Positions 31,896 through 43,263 are shown, counted from the first letter of the stretch. The stretch is DNA of 64,000 nucleotides from Ypsolopha sequella (GCA_934047225.1 OW203988.1:4436229-4500228); one strand, 5' to 3'. The notes: generated from the sequence alone by a model not told the origin. Program-made: numbers and translations.

Positions 31896-34859
31896 TTATT
31901 TAATTATTTCTAATAACTTTTCTGTATTTGAATAATCTAAGCACCCTAGTATGTTATTCAGGGTTTGCTTTAGAGACCGTAGAGATAGCTTTCGCAATTC
32001 CGTAGATGCGCTTAGTCTGTTATATAGGAAGGGTCCCAAAAAACGACTAAAGGTTTGAGCAAAGGTGGTTTTGCAATGCGGTGTTTTAAAAACAATATCT
32101 AAACGTCTATCTTTGTCCGATAGCTTAGTTGGATTCTTGTGTAGGTTTGTTATGGCATCTCTAATGAAAAGTTGTCTTACTGTTAGGACCGAATTTTCAT
32201 CATAAAGGTCTTTAGTCGGATACTTATATGGTTTGTAATTCATTACTTTTAGAACGGCCCTCTGAGCTCTTTCAAGTTTCAACATCTTGGATTTGTGTGT
32301 GCCACCCCAAGCAGGCAAGCAGTACGTTATTATTGACTGACAAAAGGCGTAGTAAACGCCCTTTAGGACAGCAGAGTCGCCAATGTGCCTTAGGTTTTTA
32401 AATACATGGATAAGTTTGCGCACGCGTCCTGTTAGAGCCTCGATATGTTCTGACCAGGAGAGGTTTCTGTCAATGATGACGCCAAGATATTTAACTGAAG
32501 ACGCATTGGATAGAACATAACAGTTAGATGAAGAGGCATTTATACAACCGTGACAGTGAACTCTGACAGAAAAGTCATCAGAGGGCTGAGTATGTTCACG
32601 AATGCTAAAGGTTAGTACTTTAGTTTTGTCCAAATTAAGAGTCAGTAAATTTTCATTTAACCAGCTATAAACTTTTGCAAAACCATCTTCAGACACCTTA
32701 TTTAGCCTACTCCACGTCTTACAAGTAAAGACAATAACGGTGTCATCTGCAAAGGTTATAATTTGCGCTTGTTTTAGTTGTTTGCGACACAGACCATCAA
32801 TATAGATCAGAAACAATGTCGGCCCAAGCACGCTGCCCTGTGGCACTCCGTATGTGACACTTTCTTCGGAACTTAGGTACTTCTCGACCGTCACCATTTG
32901 TGACCTATCTGTCAAGTAGTCAGTGAAAAGTTTAAGAGGTATTCCGCGTATCCCCATGTTTTCGAGTTTTTTTAGTAGAATGGGAACAGAGACAGTATCA
33001 AAGGCTTTTGCCAAATCTAAGAAAATGGCTGCGCATTTTTTTTTTGCGTCGATATTTCACGATATGTGATCGGTCAAGTGAATAACAGCGTCAGCTGTAC
33101 ATCTTTTTTCTCTAAAACCGTATTGGTTGCCTGAGATCAGATTATATTTTTCCAGATAGAGTTTGAGCCTTCGATTTACTAGATGTTCTAAAATTTTGGA
33201 CACAGTTGGTAATAATGAAATTGGTCGATAGTTTGAGATACTGCCTCTGTCCCCTGCCTTGTAAATTGGTACAACAACTGACTTCTTGAGTGATTTAGGA
33301 AAGATTCCCTTAGCAAAACAGATATTACATAAATGGGTCAGTGGTGAAGCAAGAGTGACTGCAGCTAGTTTAAGGAATAGAGATGGTATGCCGTCCCAAC
33401 CTGTAGAGTTACTAGATTTTAACGACTTAATTACACTAACAACTTCCTGTTCATCTGTAGGTAGTAACATGAAAGAATTTGGTAGTGAGCCACAGCAGTT
33501 TTGCAGACGTGATAGCTCAGACTCTGTAGTATTAAGTTTATTGAGGATATTAGTTGCTAGTTGTTTACCCACGTTTACATAATAATTATTGGCATGATCC
33601 AGAGTTGCTTGTTTTGATGACTTTGATGCAGCCAAATCAAAAGGATTATTTGTTTTTGTAGAATAGTTGCAAATTTGTTTTACTGTAGCCCATGTTTTTT
33701 TAATGTCTTTCTTATGTTTTTCTAGCTGTTGTTTCTCATAGGATCTTTTTAGTTTCTTAAGTAGATTGTTGCACGTATTTCTATATCGTTTGTAAGTGAC
33801 TCTAAGTAAATCATTATTTTCGTCGCATTTTAGCTTCTGATGTAGTTTGTCCCTGAATTTCATACATCGCAGTAGACCTGGGGTTATCCAAGGCTTCAGT
33901 ATTGTTTTTCTGTTTGATAGTGTTATGATTTCAGTGTGTTTATTTAGATAGAAAGATAGAGTTTCCAAGAATAAATCAGTTACAGTTATAGGATCAGTAT
34001 TGGATAGTAAACTGATCCAGTCAAAAGTGATAAGATCATCTAGAGCTGCTTTATAATTAGTTTTCTTAATTTCGTTTACTTTTTTATACACATATTTGGT
34101 CTTGTTTTTAAATGATGTAATTACACAGCCATGATCTGTGACCGTAGTATCACAAACTATTGTGATCGGTTGCGTTTTGGTTTTTATAAAGCAATGATCC
34201 AAGCAATTGCCCGACCGAGTTGGAAATGTATGGCCGGGTAGAAGACCATGCATTGCCATATGGTCCAGATAGTCAGGGCTACGGTTATCGTTTTTACTTT
34301 CACCTATATTAATGTTTAAGTCTCCTATTAATATAATATTAGGAAACATTTTTAAGGATGACAGAAGTACATCGAGTGATTCCATAAAATCTTTGATTAC
34401 TTTTATTTCAGGAGGTCTGTAAACACTAACTATGGCCAATTCTTTGCCAAACTTGGTAACAAGACAGGTGGAGTCTTTCATTTGGGGTTCGTAAGTTGTG
34501 CATTTTAGGTCATCCTTTACTAGAAGTACGACTCCGTCATTTTGATTGGTGTAGTTTTTCGTAAAGTATCGTTTATAATTTTTGAGAACGGGTGGGTTAG
34601 GATTTTTAGATATCCAGGCTTCAGTAAGAACAATGATGTCAAAGTCAATATTAATGCGCGCTAATAACACCTGAAAATCACTAAAATTACAGTTGACACT
34701 TCGGATATTTTGGGATATTATATTCAGTCTTTTATTTTGAGGGTGAGATGGTATAAACTTCATACATTGTTCGGGCTCCCTTGTCAAAAATGCCTTTCCG
34801 ACATTGATAGTGTTATCAATATCCATTAAAACTTCATTTATACTTGTCATAGTACTCAC
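31896..34859 (-). pseudogene. LINE ORF2: endonuclease and reverse transcriptase, one in-frame stop
   Basis: The protein would nick target DNA and copy the element RNA there (target-primed reverse transcription). The frame runs 987 codons from ATG at 34859 and is broken only by TGA at 33057-33059 (codon 601). Both sides of the stop are in the same frame. An AP-type endonuclease fills roughly residues 44-250, with QN at 50-51, TEAW at 79-82, GDLN at 179-182 and TDHG at 241-244. Reverse transcriptase follows: NSTGWDG at 484-490, NYRPISLLP at 543-551, QYGF at 579-582, LAKAFDT near 613-621, GVPQGSVLGP from 671 and FADD at 703-706. The C-terminal region has a LERAQRAVLK segment. The layout fits the CR1/Jockey group; the exact clade is unresolved. 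ORF1 remains lie 391 bases upstream. Confidence 0.9.
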
Positions 34860-35250
34860 TTTTTATATTTCCTAATGGATGGAATTTTACATCATCCATG
34901 TTTATGTATATAAATAGTATTGTATTAAGGCACTTTTGGAAAGAAGCATCTTGTAAACGTAATGTGTGTGAAGCGTAATTTGAAATCAGTTTAACTAATT
35001 CTCCTTGAGTGTATATTTGTGTGTGTATATTTGTGATGACGTGGGACTGTTGTGTGTTGTAAAATGTGTGTATATAAGTAAAATTATAAATTATAAGATA
35101 AGGAGTACATAATATATTTTTTCTGATAGTTATGTGAACTGATAAATTATTAACTATATAACTTAAAAACATAGTCAAAAACAAAATTACTATTTTAAAA
35201 GCATGCAGAACAAACGAACAGTATGATATTGTAGCTCTTGAGACGGATAG
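34860..35250 (-). other. LINE inter-ORF region
   Basis: The 391 bases between the ORF1 remnant and the ORF2 start carry an AT-rich, GT-repeat-containing sequence. The 116-codon frame at 34834-35184 (-) is in another frame and low in complexity. It shows no domain and is probably untranslated spacer. Confidence 0.5.
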
Positions 35251-35559
35251 TCAGTTCTTAAGGGACTCCAAATCCAGTTCTTTGTAGATTCGAATAAGAG
35301 GCTCTCCTTCATTTTTACGCAGATAAATATTTCCATGCGAGGCCCAGCAGAATTTATAACTTTCTGTTTTTGAAAACTCTCTGGCTAACGTAAACAGTTT
35401 CCTAGACTTGAAAGTTAGACTCTCAGTAACATAAATAGGTACCGCAGGACCGTCAATTGATAGTTGAGAAGTGTTAAGTTTATTGTCTTTGTTGTCTCTG
35501 TTATAGGACTTGACTGCACTAATTAAATTCTCTTTGACGAAAATGGACTTTATATGGAC
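35251..35559 (-). pseudogene. LINE ORF1 C-terminal remnant (FP-like domain)
   Basis: No ATG begins this frame. It is 102 codons long and ends with TGA at 35251. It reads YVTESLTFKSRKLFTLAREF, then YKFCWASHGNIYLRKNEGEP and IRIYKELDLESL. The pattern ..NE.LT...R.LF..AR.F.....YKF.W...G.I..R...G......I..L.DL is the C-terminal domain of many insect LINE ORF1 proteins (FP-protein-like), which act with the element RNA. A stop codon at 35560-35562 and loss of similarity above it mark the likely 5' truncation point of the insertion. Spacing and strand fit the ORF2 at 34859. Confidence 0.75.
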
Positions 35560-35619
35560 TCAAACACAAAACTTGCGTGCGTCCGTACGTTGTTTGATCG
35601 AAATGTGGTTTTAATTGAA

Positions 35620-35645
35620 CACTAGCCTTTCGGCCTCGGCTCCGC
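35620..35645. repeat. Possible Helitron-type terminus
   Basis: ACTAGCCTTTCGGCCTCGGC is similar to the inverse of the CTAG-ended hairpins at 22250 and 31100. The remainder of the element is not recognisable. Confidence 0.3.
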
Positions 35646-35874
35646 CCATGTTCATTCAATCTCTGCTCCGTTTTTGGCTTGGGCTTTAACCACGGTCACG
35701 ATACTGCCAACTGAAGTGAAAACTTTACTCTTAACATTAGCATGTCGGTGACGGGTGACGCTTATCGAAGTTTTCTTTTCAAAAATTTAAAATTTTCAAT
35801 TATTATTAGAATGCATTACAAACTTGCAATCAATCAGAAACAAATTTAAAAACACAAATATTTTTGAAAAGATT

Positions 35875-35935
35875 CCTTCAGGATTTGAACCTGCGACCTC
35901 TTGCTCACATGACAGGCGCGCTACCGACTGCGAAA
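35875..35935 (-). repeat. tRNA-like SINE head, minus strand
   Basis: The minus strand gives GCAGTCGGTAGCGCGCCTGT and, after AGCAAGAGGTCG, CAGGTTCAAATCCTG. This is close to a tRNA arm set with box A and box B. It is similar to 25650-25690 and 13622-13641. The surrounding sequence does not fold as a full tRNA, so I call it SINE-derived. Confidence 0.5.
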
Positions 35936-35974
35936 ATTTGAAGGAAACTCAATTTTCAGTACTAATATTTTTGC

Positions 35975-36415
35975 ACTTTTTTAGGAATGGCAAATCCAAA
36001 TGATGTAATTTTTTTTTGTGTATGAATGAGACAACATTAAGCTAACAGCAACAATAATAAAATGTTTGAAAAGTGTCAGCTGTAAAAATTATTACGAATG
36101 TTATCATGGAAATGGATGTCATTTAGGAGGAACTTTTTTGAAATTTATTTTTTTATAAACAAACTGAAACTAAAAACAAAATTTAATATGTAGATGTAAA
36201 ACCTTGAAATCAAATTTTAAACAAAAAACAAATAATTGAAATAACTATTGAATAATATGAATAATAACTATTGAATATTGAATAATAGTAATTAACTATT
36301 GAATAATAGTTATTTCTATTATTTGTTTTTTGTTTAAATCTGTAAGATCTGTAAATCTGAATTAAATAAATCTGTAAGAAAATTTCGGCAATTTCATATG
36401 TAAAGACCTATTATA
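35975..36415 (-). repeat. Dispersed repeat L (copy 2, inverted, with internal duplication)
   Basis: Inverted relative to 29845-30155. The middle has several ATTGAATAATA units at 36240-36310 flanked by inverted TATTTG/CAAATA blocks, giving a local fold-back. Confidence 0.6.
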
Positions 36416-36812
36416 AATGTTTATATCATGTTCACAAATATCCCTACCCCAGCATCCCGTTCTTCCATCCAACTACATTCAGACCCTATCAGACGATCTT
36501 CTCCTTAATCATTATTGCAACCGTTGCATTTCAAACTAGAATTTGGAATCCTGTCACGCGTCGCCCAGCCATTGGTCGACGATAATGGCAGCTCTAAAAT
36601 GACTTTTGTGGTTGGTGGTAATCGCCTGGTTGGCTAATCCAGGTTTGTTTTGTATTCGATAGAGTGGATGTGACCAGCCAGCAGATAATGTGGTGGGATT
36701 GTGTTAATTTAATACTCATTTTCGTGCCAAATCTTCCATGGACATAAAAAGTTGACTCTTAAAATTTAAGAGGGCAACTTACCGACCGCTTTGTTAAATT
36801 ATTATTTTTAAA
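36416..36812. other. No gene recognised
   Basis: Mixed composition with no repeat match or coding signature. Confidence 0.3.
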
Positions 36813-37390
36813 AAAACCGGCCAAGTGCGAGTCAGATTCACTTACCTAGGGTTCCATATTGTGGATGATAAATTTAATTTTGTCATTTCTTTTTCGTGAA
36901 TTTCTCAATCGCTTTATTTTTCCTGTAATCTTTACGTAAACACATATTACCATGATTTTTTTCATATTTTTCGGTTCACCAGTTTTGGACATAAGAGGGT
37001 CCCCAATTGTTATGGTTTTGCAAGGGTTTCTCGAAATAGATGCAATTAAATATAGCCAAACTATATATTTTTACAATCAGCTTTTTAATATCTACAATTT
37101 GATATCCACATTGTATTTTTTTAATTTATTTTACTTAATTTTTTATATTTCTCATTTGTGCTCAATTTTTTTTAATCGCTATAGTTTTCCTTTTATAGTC
37201 CAATTATGATCTATAATCGATATTTTTTCATATTTTTCGGTTTACCAGTTTCGGAGATAAGGGGGGGACATACATATTTTTGTGGTTTTTTAAAGATTTC
37301 TCGAAACCAGTGCCAGTAAATATAGTAAAAATATATATTTTTACAATTAACTTTTTAATGTCTACAATTTGATATATTATGTTTTTAGGA
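36813..37390 (+). repeat. CCGGCCAAGTGCGAG-family repeat, 3'-truncated
   Basis: Starts AAAAAACCGGCCAAGTGCGA and follows the 19229 copy through the GAGATAAGGGGGGGACAT block. It is cut off at about 37390, where a SINE body begins. The 85-codon frame within it is incidental. Confidence 0.75.
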
Positions 37391-37391
37391 T

Positions 37392-37697
37392 TTATACGAC
37401 ATAAATCCCCGAGAGGGTGTCAGAGGTGTTCCGAGTGTGAACTGTGAAATATATGCAAGTATAAGCACCGACAATTATTACGTCCCAACGTGGTGAGTGG
37501 TGAACCCTATCGCCGTACTTCGGGCACAAATACCATGCAGGTTTCCTCGCGATGTTTTTGTTCACCGTTCAGCAAGTGATAAGTAAGACAACTACTATGC
37601 ACATAAATTCAAAAAAACTCATTGTTGCATGCCCGACCGGAGATCGAACCTGGGTCTGAATATTGTGAGGCCAGCGTTCTACCCCTGAGCTACCGCT
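37392..37697 (-). mobile_element. tRNA-derived SINE, minus strand (clear Pol III boxes)
   Basis: On the minus strand the head reads GCAGCGGTAGCTCAGGGGTA (box A) and CCAGGTTCGATCTCC (box B). The body contains AGTTCACACTCGGAAC and ends with ATTTATGTCGTATAA. The structure parallels 10140 and 30395. Confidence 0.7.
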
Positions 37698-37769
37698 GCT
37701 TTTTTTTTTCGTTAGCAACTGATAATGTTTACTGTACAAAATACTATGTACCTACATAAATTCCAGAAA

Positions 37770-37855
37770 TGGGTGTGCTCAACGGGCCCGATTCGAATCT
37801 AGGTCTCAACATTGAAAGCCCGGCATCCTACTGACTCAGCTACTGCCGCTCTATA
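37770..37855 (-). repeat. Second tRNA-like SINE head, minus strand
   Basis: The minus strand reads AGCGGCAGTAGCTGAGTCAG and AGATTCGAATCGGGCCCG, giving box A and box B. It lies about 100 bp beyond the SINE at 37392-37697 in the same orientation and has a different anticodon-arm region. Confidence 0.6.
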
Positions 37856-37857
37856 TA

Positions 37858-38107
37858 CGGTATAATTTAATCAACCGTCCGAATTCATCCTGAAGACTCG
37901 GTTAGTAATCAGGAACAATGTTTAGTAATGACCGTTAGGTGAAAATAAAATTTTAAAAAATTCTCCCTCCTGCCTATACTTAGTTTACTAGGAATTAAAT
38001 ATGACCTAGTCTGGTTCGTAAGGGAACAATTTTTTTTATGATATCGAAATTTCTGATTACTAACCGAGTCTCCAGTATGAGTTCGGACAGTCTCTCTGAC
38101 TAGACTG
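37858..38107. mobile_element. Diverged fold-back element
   Basis: Arms share GTCCGAATTCATCCTGAAGA, GACTCGGTTAGTAATCAG and the inverse at 38060-38105. It is related to the 55108 fold-back by position of AAGTGATCAG-like and ATTCATACT-like steps. Confidence 0.55.
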
Positions 38108-38199
38108 ACTATGCTACTTTATTTGTATGTATGTATTTATGTATTTGTGTATGTATTAGTATGTAGTGTATTATATTAAAATATTAGGCTTGAAGAAGA

Positions 38200-38401
38200 T
38201 TATTTTTCTTTTTGCACAAATATACTTGTAAATTATTTTTTCTTTTCTCCACACCATCGGTTGACTGGAAGAAATTTCATTAAGGAATAAGTCCGCCCTT
38301 GCCTTTTATTTTTCTGTATTCTGTGTTTTATTTTAATTTTTCTGTGCAATAAAGTGTTTATTCATTCATTCATTCATTCATTCATTCATTCATTCATTCA
38401 G
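38200..38401 (+). repeat. LINE 3' end with (ATTC)9 tail
   Basis: GGTTGACTGGAAGAAATTTC, then AATAAGTCCGCCCTTG and GCAATAAAGTGTTT lead into (ATTC)n ending at about 38400. The arrangement is that of a 5'-truncated LINE copy, with the 12290-12430 fragment as a relative. Confidence 0.65.
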
Positions 38402-38769
38402 TTCGGGCGGTTGATCATATTTCACCATGTATTATAATTATAAAGTGTAGTAAAAAAGTATTGTCCGTACATTGAATCTTTTTGCGAAATTCTAAATGAA
38501 ATGGGTTGGTTATAATTTACTGTACTTAAGCAAAACCACGATTTTTTGAATTTTTATCTCTCTGTCTATATGTATGTTTCGTATTAACTAGAGAACGACT
38601 CAACGTATTTGGGTACGGTTTTCTTTATTATTATCATCGTAGTGACCCTGGTCAACATACAGGCTGAAAGAGGTGTTGATAAAATAACGGCCAAGCCAAA
38701 AACGGGGCAAATATTGAATAAACGCGGGCTGGCTAGTTTATTATGTGGCACACGTTTTTATTCCAGGTT

Positions 38770-39125
38770 CGTGCAGGCTTTTCCCTCGGCCATAGCTTCA
38801 GGCTTCGAGAGGCGCGCCAAGCGGTTCTTCTTGCGACGGCGCCGGCGGAGAGAACAAATGTATGAAGTTGTATAGGGCGGCCATGGGTCGCATCTCGCGC
38901 GTCTTGTACGGCTTCGAGTGACTTGCGCTCTCTCTGTGCGGGGAGGCGGGGAACCGTGCCAGTGATCGAGCGCACAGAACGAACCTAGTGTCTCGCGCTA
39001 TACATCCTATGCGGTGGAAGGCGCTGACGGGTGTCGTGGCAATGCAAAGCCCGTCGCAATAACCGCCTGGAAGCGCAGCAATAAGCGCCACCAGAATCCT
39101 GAAGCTATGGCCGACCGGTTTGAAT
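38770..39125. repeat. GC-rich island with an imperfect inverted repeat and exon-like module
   Basis: The plus-strand block 38795-38865 is the inverse of a block matching 60470-60525, including AAGAAGAACCGCTTGGCGCG (minus). A shorter related inverse, CCTGAAGCTATGGCCGACCG, lies on plus at 39104-39123. The intervening 230 bases are unusually GC-rich for this window. Frames of 88, 80 and 137 codons overlap here on both strands. None has a recognisable domain, and overlap on both strands suggests composition rather than genes. Confidence 0.5.
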
Positions 39126-39169
39126 AAATGTTGCCGACATGACGCGCGATGACTTTTTTTCTCGGGCTT

Positions 39170-39639
39170 TATCATCCAGAAATGGTGACTACTTTTCGTT
39201 CCCAAACGCACAACTTATGATGGTGTTTCTTGTTTTTTTTTTAAATTATGAATTTAATGTGATCTAAGTAAACAATCATTGGATTTATGGTATTATGCGA
39301 TATATCTTTTAATGTCAATTAGGATTTTCTAGCAAAATTTTGTAATTTTTTATACAATACTTAGTAAATTATCCTGTTGAACAACTATAAAGCGTGTTTA
39401 TAATTGTTTTACAGTATCATTTACAAATTATTGCATAAAATAACACCACTAGATTATTAAAGCCTAACTGACATAAACTATTGTCGCATAATGCCATAAA
39501 TCACATAAATTTAATACTTTTTATTCAAAAATAATAAAAAACAATCATAATTTGTGCTTTTGTGAACGAAATCCGTCGCATCCACCTTAATAATCCAACC
39601 GCTATGAACAAATAGATGTTTGAAGAGAAATAAATAAAA
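39170..39639. other. No gene recognised
   Basis: AT-rich anonymous interval. Confidence 0.3.
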
Positions 39640-39892
39640 AAAAAATCCAAGTGCGAGATGGAAACGCGCACGAAGGGTTCCGTACCATTATCCATAGAGC
39701 CCCCTTAAATATTTATTTTATTCTGTTTTTTAGTATTGGTTGTTATAGCGGCAACAGAAATACATCATCTGTGAAAATTTCAACAGTCTAACTATCACGG
39801 TTCATGAGATACAGCCTGGTGACAGACGGACAGCGGAGTCTTAGTAATAGGGTCCCGTTGGTTACCCTTTGGGTACGTAACCCTAAAAACTG
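39640..39892 (+). repeat. CCGGCCAAGTGCGAG-family repeat, short form
   Basis: AATCCAAGTGCGAGATGGAA, GCACGAAGGGTTCCGTACC, then GACAGACGGACAGCGGAGTC and GGGTACGTAACCCTAAAAA make up a compact copy of about 250 bp with both ends. Confidence 0.8.
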
Positions 39893-40179
39893 ATATCTAG
39901 AGACTTTATCTCAATAACCTTTTCTGGCATCTTCGATTATCTCGTCTGAGAGATGATCTGGAGAGTAGACACGCGTTGCGCATAGCAAGTGGAGGGTGAC
40001 CCTCGATGTAATGAAGATAATGACATTGGGATGACGGGTTTTATTTTATTTATTGGTGATAACATGATTGACATGGTATTTATTGGGATATTCAATATAA
40101 ATAGGAATAACGTGATAGTAAGACGTAGCACACAAAAAACATAACCTACTCTCCCTTTTTGACTTACCTTAGAAGACGC
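39893..40179. other. No gene recognised
   Basis: Anonymous sequence; the 64-codon minus frame is unsupported. Confidence 0.3.
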
Positions 40180-40183
40180 TTAA

Positions 40184-40823
40184 GGCGCTACGAAAAAAAA
40201 GTCGACATTTTAAGGACTTCAATAAATAATGTATTATTTTAATAAAATACTATATTATTTTTGGATTCTGTTTCTAGGGATCTGTTAAAACAGAAACGCG
40301 ATTGGAGAAATTCGACTCGATAGAAATATTTATTGAAATGAGGTCCTTTTCGACACCAATTCTCCTGGTTTGACAATTTAGAATGACATATAGACTGCAA
40401 CTTTATTTTATTAGGTGGGTTTTAACTGTATCTAGGACCAGCGGGCCTATTATGTATCTCTAGTTGCCATCTGGACTGGGTGCCTATCATCAAAAACATA
40501 GATATACTATCGAATTCCGATTGTCTAAGGGTATGTTAGCACTTGAAGTGACGACACAGTTCGTAAATAGTTCAATACCCACTAAAGGCAATTTTGAAAT
40601 TTCTGTTTTTATCTATGTTTTTGATGATACGCACCCAATTCAGTTGGCAACCAAAGATACAGAATAGAAGGGCTGGTTAAACGAAATTTTGATAGCAACT
40701 TTAGTAAAGTTTATATGAATAAAAAACCGACATTTTGCTACTTTTCCACGAATCCGTCCCTCTCGCACTGAGTATTTTTTCGCATATGGAGTAATAGGGA
40801 CGCTAAAACTTTTACATATCGCC
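40184..40823 (-). mobile_element. TTAA-flanked MITE, subfamily 2, containing a nested element
   Basis: The left TTAA is at 40180-40183 followed by GGCGCTACG. The right end ATATCGCC stops at 40823, with AAGA in place of TTAA. Its interior is inverse to 11394-11812 and is split by the 235-bp element at 40440-40674. Confidence 0.8.
40440..40674 (+). mobile_element. 235-bp MITE (copy 2, nested in a TTAA element)
   Basis: Identical in length to 767-1001. Flanks are CTAGGACC on the left and GGTTAAACG on the right. The uninterrupted relative reads CTAGGACCTGGTTAAACG, so the insertion point is resolved to about one base and no multi-base target duplication is visible. Confidence 0.8.
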
Positions 40824-40849
40824 AAGAGTTGCTTATAGAGGGTACGTTT

Positions 40850-41427
40850 CACCAACTCTAGGTCATGATTGACTAATGGAATTCTTCGCTAAGAGTTACC
40901 TAGGGTAGGTAAGTTTCACCAACCCTAGGTCAAGCATTGACTAATGGAATTAGTGAATTGTGAACGAATTTCAAAATATATTTTATTCGAAATTTTTAAA
41001 ATTATTATTTTCAGAAACCAATGAAAACTTTGCGATGGCAACATACACAATATATAGGTAATAAGGTTTTGTTGAATAACTTTTGAGTGAATTTTGAATT
41101 GAAGTGTTCTGTTTCGATTAATTAGAAAAAGACGGGTTTTTCACAATTTCACCGGCTGCGAAACCGCTCTTAACTATAACGAGTGTTTGTCGCACTTACG
41201 CATTAGACGACATTTCTACTTAAGATTTAGTCCCTTATTTCCAAAAGGTGTAAAGGCAAGTGATTAAGGTCAGACTGGGGTCAAGCGACCCCGAAACTGT
41301 TAAATCGATCAAACGCTGGGAATATCCACTCTCCAAATTAATTTTGCGGGTTATATTGTAGAGTTTGGGTACCTTGGCTGAAAATGATACTATCGTAGGA
41401 AGTGCTTAGAGTTGGGATGATCTTATA
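40850..41427. repeat. Short duplicated block, otherwise no gene
   Basis: TTTCACCAACTCTAGGTCA and GACTAATGGAATT at 40849-40882 recur at 40916-40950 with small changes, giving a roughly 67-bp duplication. The rest is anonymous. Confidence 0.5.
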
Positions 41428-41795
41428 GTAGTTTATGCTACAAGGGCCAAAAGGAATAAATTACGAGGACGATTAAACGTAACCGAGTAATTTATTGCTT
41501 TTACGCCCGTGTATCATACTACGTTTTTCAATGCATAGTGTGAGGAAATGAAAACAAATACCTATAATCGTGTGAACTTTAAATTATGATTGGCTCAAAA
41601 GGATTGTATCCAGAGCCGTTAAACTGTGGAAACAAAGTATAACATCTATGGTACACAGGAAAGGCTGCAGGTTAGCCAGCCATTGCAAATAAATTTAAAA
41701 AAATAATAATAATAAAGCCCTAGGGCAAAATAATCGATTTTCTGTTCGGTTTTGATGCATAAAAAGTGAGCCTTTACGAGCACATGCATTGAAAA
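41428..41795 (-). repeat. Dispersed repeat E (copy 4, inverted)
   Basis: Minus-strand copy covering the whole family, including the inverse of CCCTAGGGCTTTA and of CATGTGCTCGTAAAG. Confidence 0.75.
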
Positions 41796-41799
41796 CGAA

Positions 41800-42370
41800 T
41801 TTACCATTTTTATTTCAGGTATGATATATTTCAGGTATCTATTAATTCCACGCTACAAACTTAATGAATTTTAAATTAAAACCTATTCATAAATCTCATT
41901 GAAAAGAAAGTCATTAGTCTCGCCCTGTAAAAAACCGAATAATGGTTTGTTTTCAACTTATTTCTCAGCGTGAAGAATGATAAAAGCATTTGTGCTCGTT
42001 TCACAATATATATTTACTGATTTACCCAACCGGTTTCAGTTTTATACGATCTTCAAGGGTTTAAAGATGAATAAATTGGATTTACTTATTTTAATAAAGA
42101 TAATTGTATTGTGTAGTAATTAATATTAAATACCTATATAAGAAATTATGAATTAGTAATATATGAATTATTAACAAATTTGAGCCAAAAAAATGAGTTA
42201 AATTTTATTAGTAATACATGGATATAATATGTTTAAAATAAATATTTAGTTCTTAGGTGAATTTTTAATTTAATAAGAATTTAATTAAAATTTATGATTT
42301 TATATATTTTTTTATAAACTAGGATTAGATAAGATACCCTATTATTGAAAAATTAAATTTTTATACTAAA
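41800..42370. repeat. AT-rich interval with a Penelope-like short repeat
   Basis: At 42025-42060 the minus strand reads TTGAAGATCGTATAAAACTG, then AAACCGGTTGGGTAAA. This is the same layout as 3190-3232 and a degenerate hammerhead-like core. The rest is A/T-rich and anonymous. Confidence 0.35.
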
Positions 42371-42376
42371 ATATTA

Positions 42377-42645
42377 TATAACGTGTAACAGAAAAGTATA
42401 ACCATATTTGAAGAGCTTATTCAGTCAATGGCTTAGAACAACTTTTACTATGAAGCCAACCCTGAAATCCCAAAAAAAAATCTACCATTCCATACATTTC
42501 GGCCAAGCGGCATTGCATTTTTCTATGAAACAGTTAATTATTTTTTTTTGAGATACAGGGTTTGTTCCATAGAGAAAGTTGTTCTATATCATTGACTGAA
42601 CAAGCTCTTCAAATATGGTTACACCTTTCTGTTACACGTTGTATA
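42377..42645. mobile_element. TA-flanked fold-back MITE (copy 2)
   Basis: Matches 10448-10715 over its length, with the same arms (GTGTAACAGAAAAGTATAAC against its inverse) and loop. The flanks are TATA-like. Confidence 0.75.
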
Positions 42646-42839
42646 TATTTTATAGATACTTAAATAATTTGAGGGTATTTTAGTTTATTTAGAGGAACCT
42701 GTTTAATCGCAGCAAAGTTTGTACAATGGGGTAGTTAATGTTCCGAGCAAACAGATATACTGCGCGCTGCTTTTCATCCCAGAAAATGTGCCAGTTTCCC
42801 ACCGAAGATAAAAAAGTATGTGCTACTACAGCGCCTTAA

Positions 42840-43263
42840 GGCGACATGTAAAAGTTTTAGCATCCCTGTTACTCCATATACGAAAAAACCCTCAGTGCGA
42901 GAGGGACGGATTCGTGGAAAAGTATCAAAAAGTAGGTTTTTTATTAATATAAAATGTACTAAGCTATTTTATCAAAAAGATTTTCAAGGAAACTTTACAA
43001 ATACATAATATCCACATTTTGAATGCAATTTCACAATGAAATTAGTTAGGATTTCAGAATTACAGGAAAAAATAAAACAATTTAGAGGTCTTTTCAGAAT
43101 TGAATTCTATCGAGAAATTTTCATCCAATCGCGTTGAATCTTAAAGTGAGAATCTTAATAACCTAAATACTCAATAAACATTTACCCAAAAATGAAATAC
43201 GTAGATGACGTTATAGTGGAGTAAATGCATTCGAAAAAACCCCATTTTTTTTTTGGTATCGCA
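42840..43263 (+). mobile_element. TTAA-flanked MITE, subfamily 2 (diverged copy)
   Basis: This 424-bp element is bounded by TTAA at 42836-42839 and 43264-43267. The left half matches 11394 closely (CCCTCAGTGCGAGAGGGACG) and the right half is diverged. The 62-codon frame across it is incidental. Confidence 0.7.

Noticed and set aside
33286..33582. 98-codon plus-strand frame
   Set aside because: It is antisense to the LINE ORF2, which has clear RT and endonuclease motifs.
34834..35184. 116-codon minus-strand frame upstream of ORF2
   Set aside because: It is low-complexity, in a different frame from both LINE ORFs, and falls in the inter-ORF spacer.
35875..35935. Possible tRNA gene
   Set aside because: Box A and box B-like segments are present, but a full cloverleaf with an acceptor stem is not. 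Related fragments elsewhere point to SINEs.
38798..39211. 137-codon minus-strand frame as a possible gene
   Set aside because: GC-rich composition produces open frames on both strands here. No domain was recognised and part of the sequence is an inverted repeat.
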